The position numbers and the translations under genes were made by a program. This document shows, one piece after another, positions 13,176 through 14,357 of a DNA stretch of 14,357 bases; position 1 is the first letter of the stretch, and the number at the start of each line of letters is the position of its first letter. The notes under the pieces were generated by a model. The model was not told the DNA's origin. It saw only the letters and a list, made by a program, of their open reading frames with translations, and made no database searches. The stretch comes from an uncultured Fretibacterium sp. (GTDB taxonomy: Bacteria; Synergistota; Synergistia; Synergistales; Aminobacteriaceae): assembly GCF_938030725.1 (NCBI RefSeq), contig NZ_CALHIQ010000020.1:1-14357 (forward strand). The letters are read 5' to 3'.

Positions 13176-14357
13176 TTAAAACCGGTGGAACTCGTAGGCG
13201 GAGAACTGTGCGATGAGGCGCAGGGCGGCAAGCTGGTCCTTCGTCGGCGCCGCACGGTCGTCCGACCCCAGGGCGGCGAGCCCTAGCAGGGATCGGTCGT
13301 CGCAGATGGGGAAGAGGCAGGTCATGGAGGCCATGCTTGCCCAAGGACACTTGTCGAGCCCCCAGGCTTTGAGGGCGGTGTCGGCGTTGACGTCCCTGAG
13401 GTTGACCTGTGCCTCGTGGACCAGTGAGGCGGCGACGGGGAGGGACGCGGGGAGGAGCCCTTCGTCGGGGGCGGCGGCCATGCGGTTTGTCCGTTTTGCA
13501 GCGCAGACGTACCCGCCGCGCGCCTGGTCCCAGACGGCCAGGGTGCAGTTGGGGAGGCGTCCCTGCTCCATGAGGATGTCGGCCAGCAGGGAGCAGAAGT
13601 GGGTCCGGTCCGTCGCGCCCTTCAGGACCTTCAGGACGTTGGAGAGCGCCATGGCGGTGAACTCCCCGGAGAGGTTCTCCTCGGAGGCCCTGCGGTTCTG
13701 CTCGCGCAGGGCGTTGATGGCGATGGCCCGGACGGCCAGGTTCCCCAGCAGCTCCATGAAGTTCAACACGTGGGCGTCCGGGAGGCTGTCCCAGGTCAGG
13801 AGGCAGAAGAGGCGGAGGGACCCCTCCGCGATGGGCAGGACCGCCTCGAAGGGCGCACGGTCGGACTGGGTGAGGACGGGGGTCGGGGGAAGGTGCTCCT
13901 CCTGATACACCCCCGTCCGGGGCGGGATGGAGTCGGCCCTGCCGGCAATCGGCGTCAGGGCCGTGCCGTCGTCGTTGAGGATGGCTACGGTCTTGGGGAA
14001 CAGGCTCTCGCGCAGGACATCCGCCAAGAAGGCGGTGAAGTACTGCAGCGGCATGGGCTCAAAGATAGACGCCAGCGTGTTCTTCGTGGCCAGGATCATG
14101 TAGGAGAGGCGGGAGAGGCGCTGCTCCGTGGCGTCGATCTTCTGGAAGGTCTGCCACAGACGGATCATGCCGGCATAGGGCTCGATCTCCGAGATCAGGG
14201 CGTCCTCCGGCTGTTTCCTCAGGAGGACGAAGATCGCCCACTGCGCCCCGCGGATTCGGAGGACGCAGGGCCATGGGTCACTGCCCTGCGCCGCCTCCAC
14301 CTCGAAGGAGGCCTTGGGAGGACGCTGGGAGAAGAGGGGCCCCAACTTCAGGTCGCT
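13176..14357 (-). CDS. GAF-like sensor protein, 5' end outside window
   Basis: The frame is open to the right window edge, so the N-terminus is missing; 393 residues are visible. The TTG at 14345 is internal as far as can be judged. No enzymatic domain is seen. The visible part begins with what looks like the tail of one GAF-type domain (GAQWAIFVLLRK, then a helix to about residue 95). A second GAF-like unit follows at about 99-219 (TAFLADVLRESLFPKTVAIL then LRLFCLLTWDSLPDAHVLNF). A helical connector leads to a third at about 242-393 (DRTHFCSLLADILMEQGRLP then MTCLFPICDDRSLLGLAALG). GAF domains bind small ligands or mediate dimerisation. Placement 27 bp before the PAS-GGDEF-EAL gene suggests it senses the input for that phosphodiesterase. 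The domain call is from pattern only. Confidence 0.7.
   Translation of the reverse strand, partial: SDLKLGPLFSQRPPKASFEVEAAQGSDPWPCVLRIRGAQWAIFVLLRKQPEDALISEIEPYAGMIRLWQTFQKIDATEQRLSRLSYMILATKNTLASIFEPMPLQYFTAFLADVLRESLFPKTVAILNDDGTALTPIAGRADSIPPRTGVYQEEHLPPTPVLTQSDRAPFEAVLPIAEGSLRLFCLLTWDSLPDAHVLNFMELLGNLAVRAIAINALREQNRRASEENLSGEFTAMALSNVLKVLKGATDRTHFCSLLADILMEQGRLPNCTLAVWDQARGGYVCAAKRTNRMAAAPDEGLLPASLPVAASLVHEAQVNLRDVNADTALKAWGLDKCPWASMASMTCLFPICDDRSLLGLAALGSDDRAAPTKDQLAALRLIAQFSAYEFHRF

Noticed and set aside
1..14357. CRISPR array, tRNA, rRNA, IS element, prophage genes
   Set aside because: No spaced short repeats, cloverleaf-like segments, transposase or integrase motifs were seen on either strand.

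Overview
The window is about 14.4 kb of GC-rich bacterial DNA that reads as ordinary chromosome, apart from one small accessory island. Gene content fits a diderm, amino-acid-fermenting bacterium. It has outer-membrane LPS-transport proteins of the LptC and OstA/LptD type, a phosphotransbutyrylase-type acyltransferase, and a c-di-GMP turnover protein. The combination suggests Synergistota, possibly a high-GC host-associated lineage. That assignment is inferred from gene content and protein style, and no marker gene in the window proves it.

Left part, + strand: the window opens inside the 3' end of rho. After a gap carrying an extended -10 promoter comes a membrane-anchored protein with three LysM domains and an M23 peptidase domain, closed by a clear intrinsic terminator. 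Next is a tightly packed run that looks like one operon: pyrG (CTP synthase), two exported proteins of unknown function, lptC, and an lptD/OstA-type outer-membrane protein. Gaps are 37, about 4 and 37 bp, and the last two genes overlap by 22 bp. The layout links CTP supply with envelope assembly. The two unknown exported proteins are the most novel material here.

Middle, + strand: a class IV PLP-dependent aminotransferase has its own likely promoter and is followed by a Ptb-family phosphate acyltransferase. The pair could act in amino-acid catabolism. A strong terminator ends this unit.

Accessory island, about 10.4-11.3 kb: a two-gene toxin-antitoxin-like module (71-aa antitoxin candidate and 138-aa PIN protein, ATGA overlap) lies between two nearly identical terminators. 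These form a 37-bp direct repeat with 34 matches. The PIN protein has lost its first catalytic Asp.

Right part, - strand: a PAS-GGDEF-EAL protein lies directly downstream of a GAF-like sensor protein cut by the window edge. The GGDEF half is degenerate and the EAL half is complete, so the pair reads as a sensor-linked c-di-GMP phosphodiesterase.

I saw no tRNA, rRNA, CRISPR array, IS element or phage gene. There is no gene-free stretch longer than 300 bases. No complete undescribed system is evident. The leading candidates for follow-up are the exported pair between pyrG and lptC, and the repeat-flanked PIN module with the altered active site.
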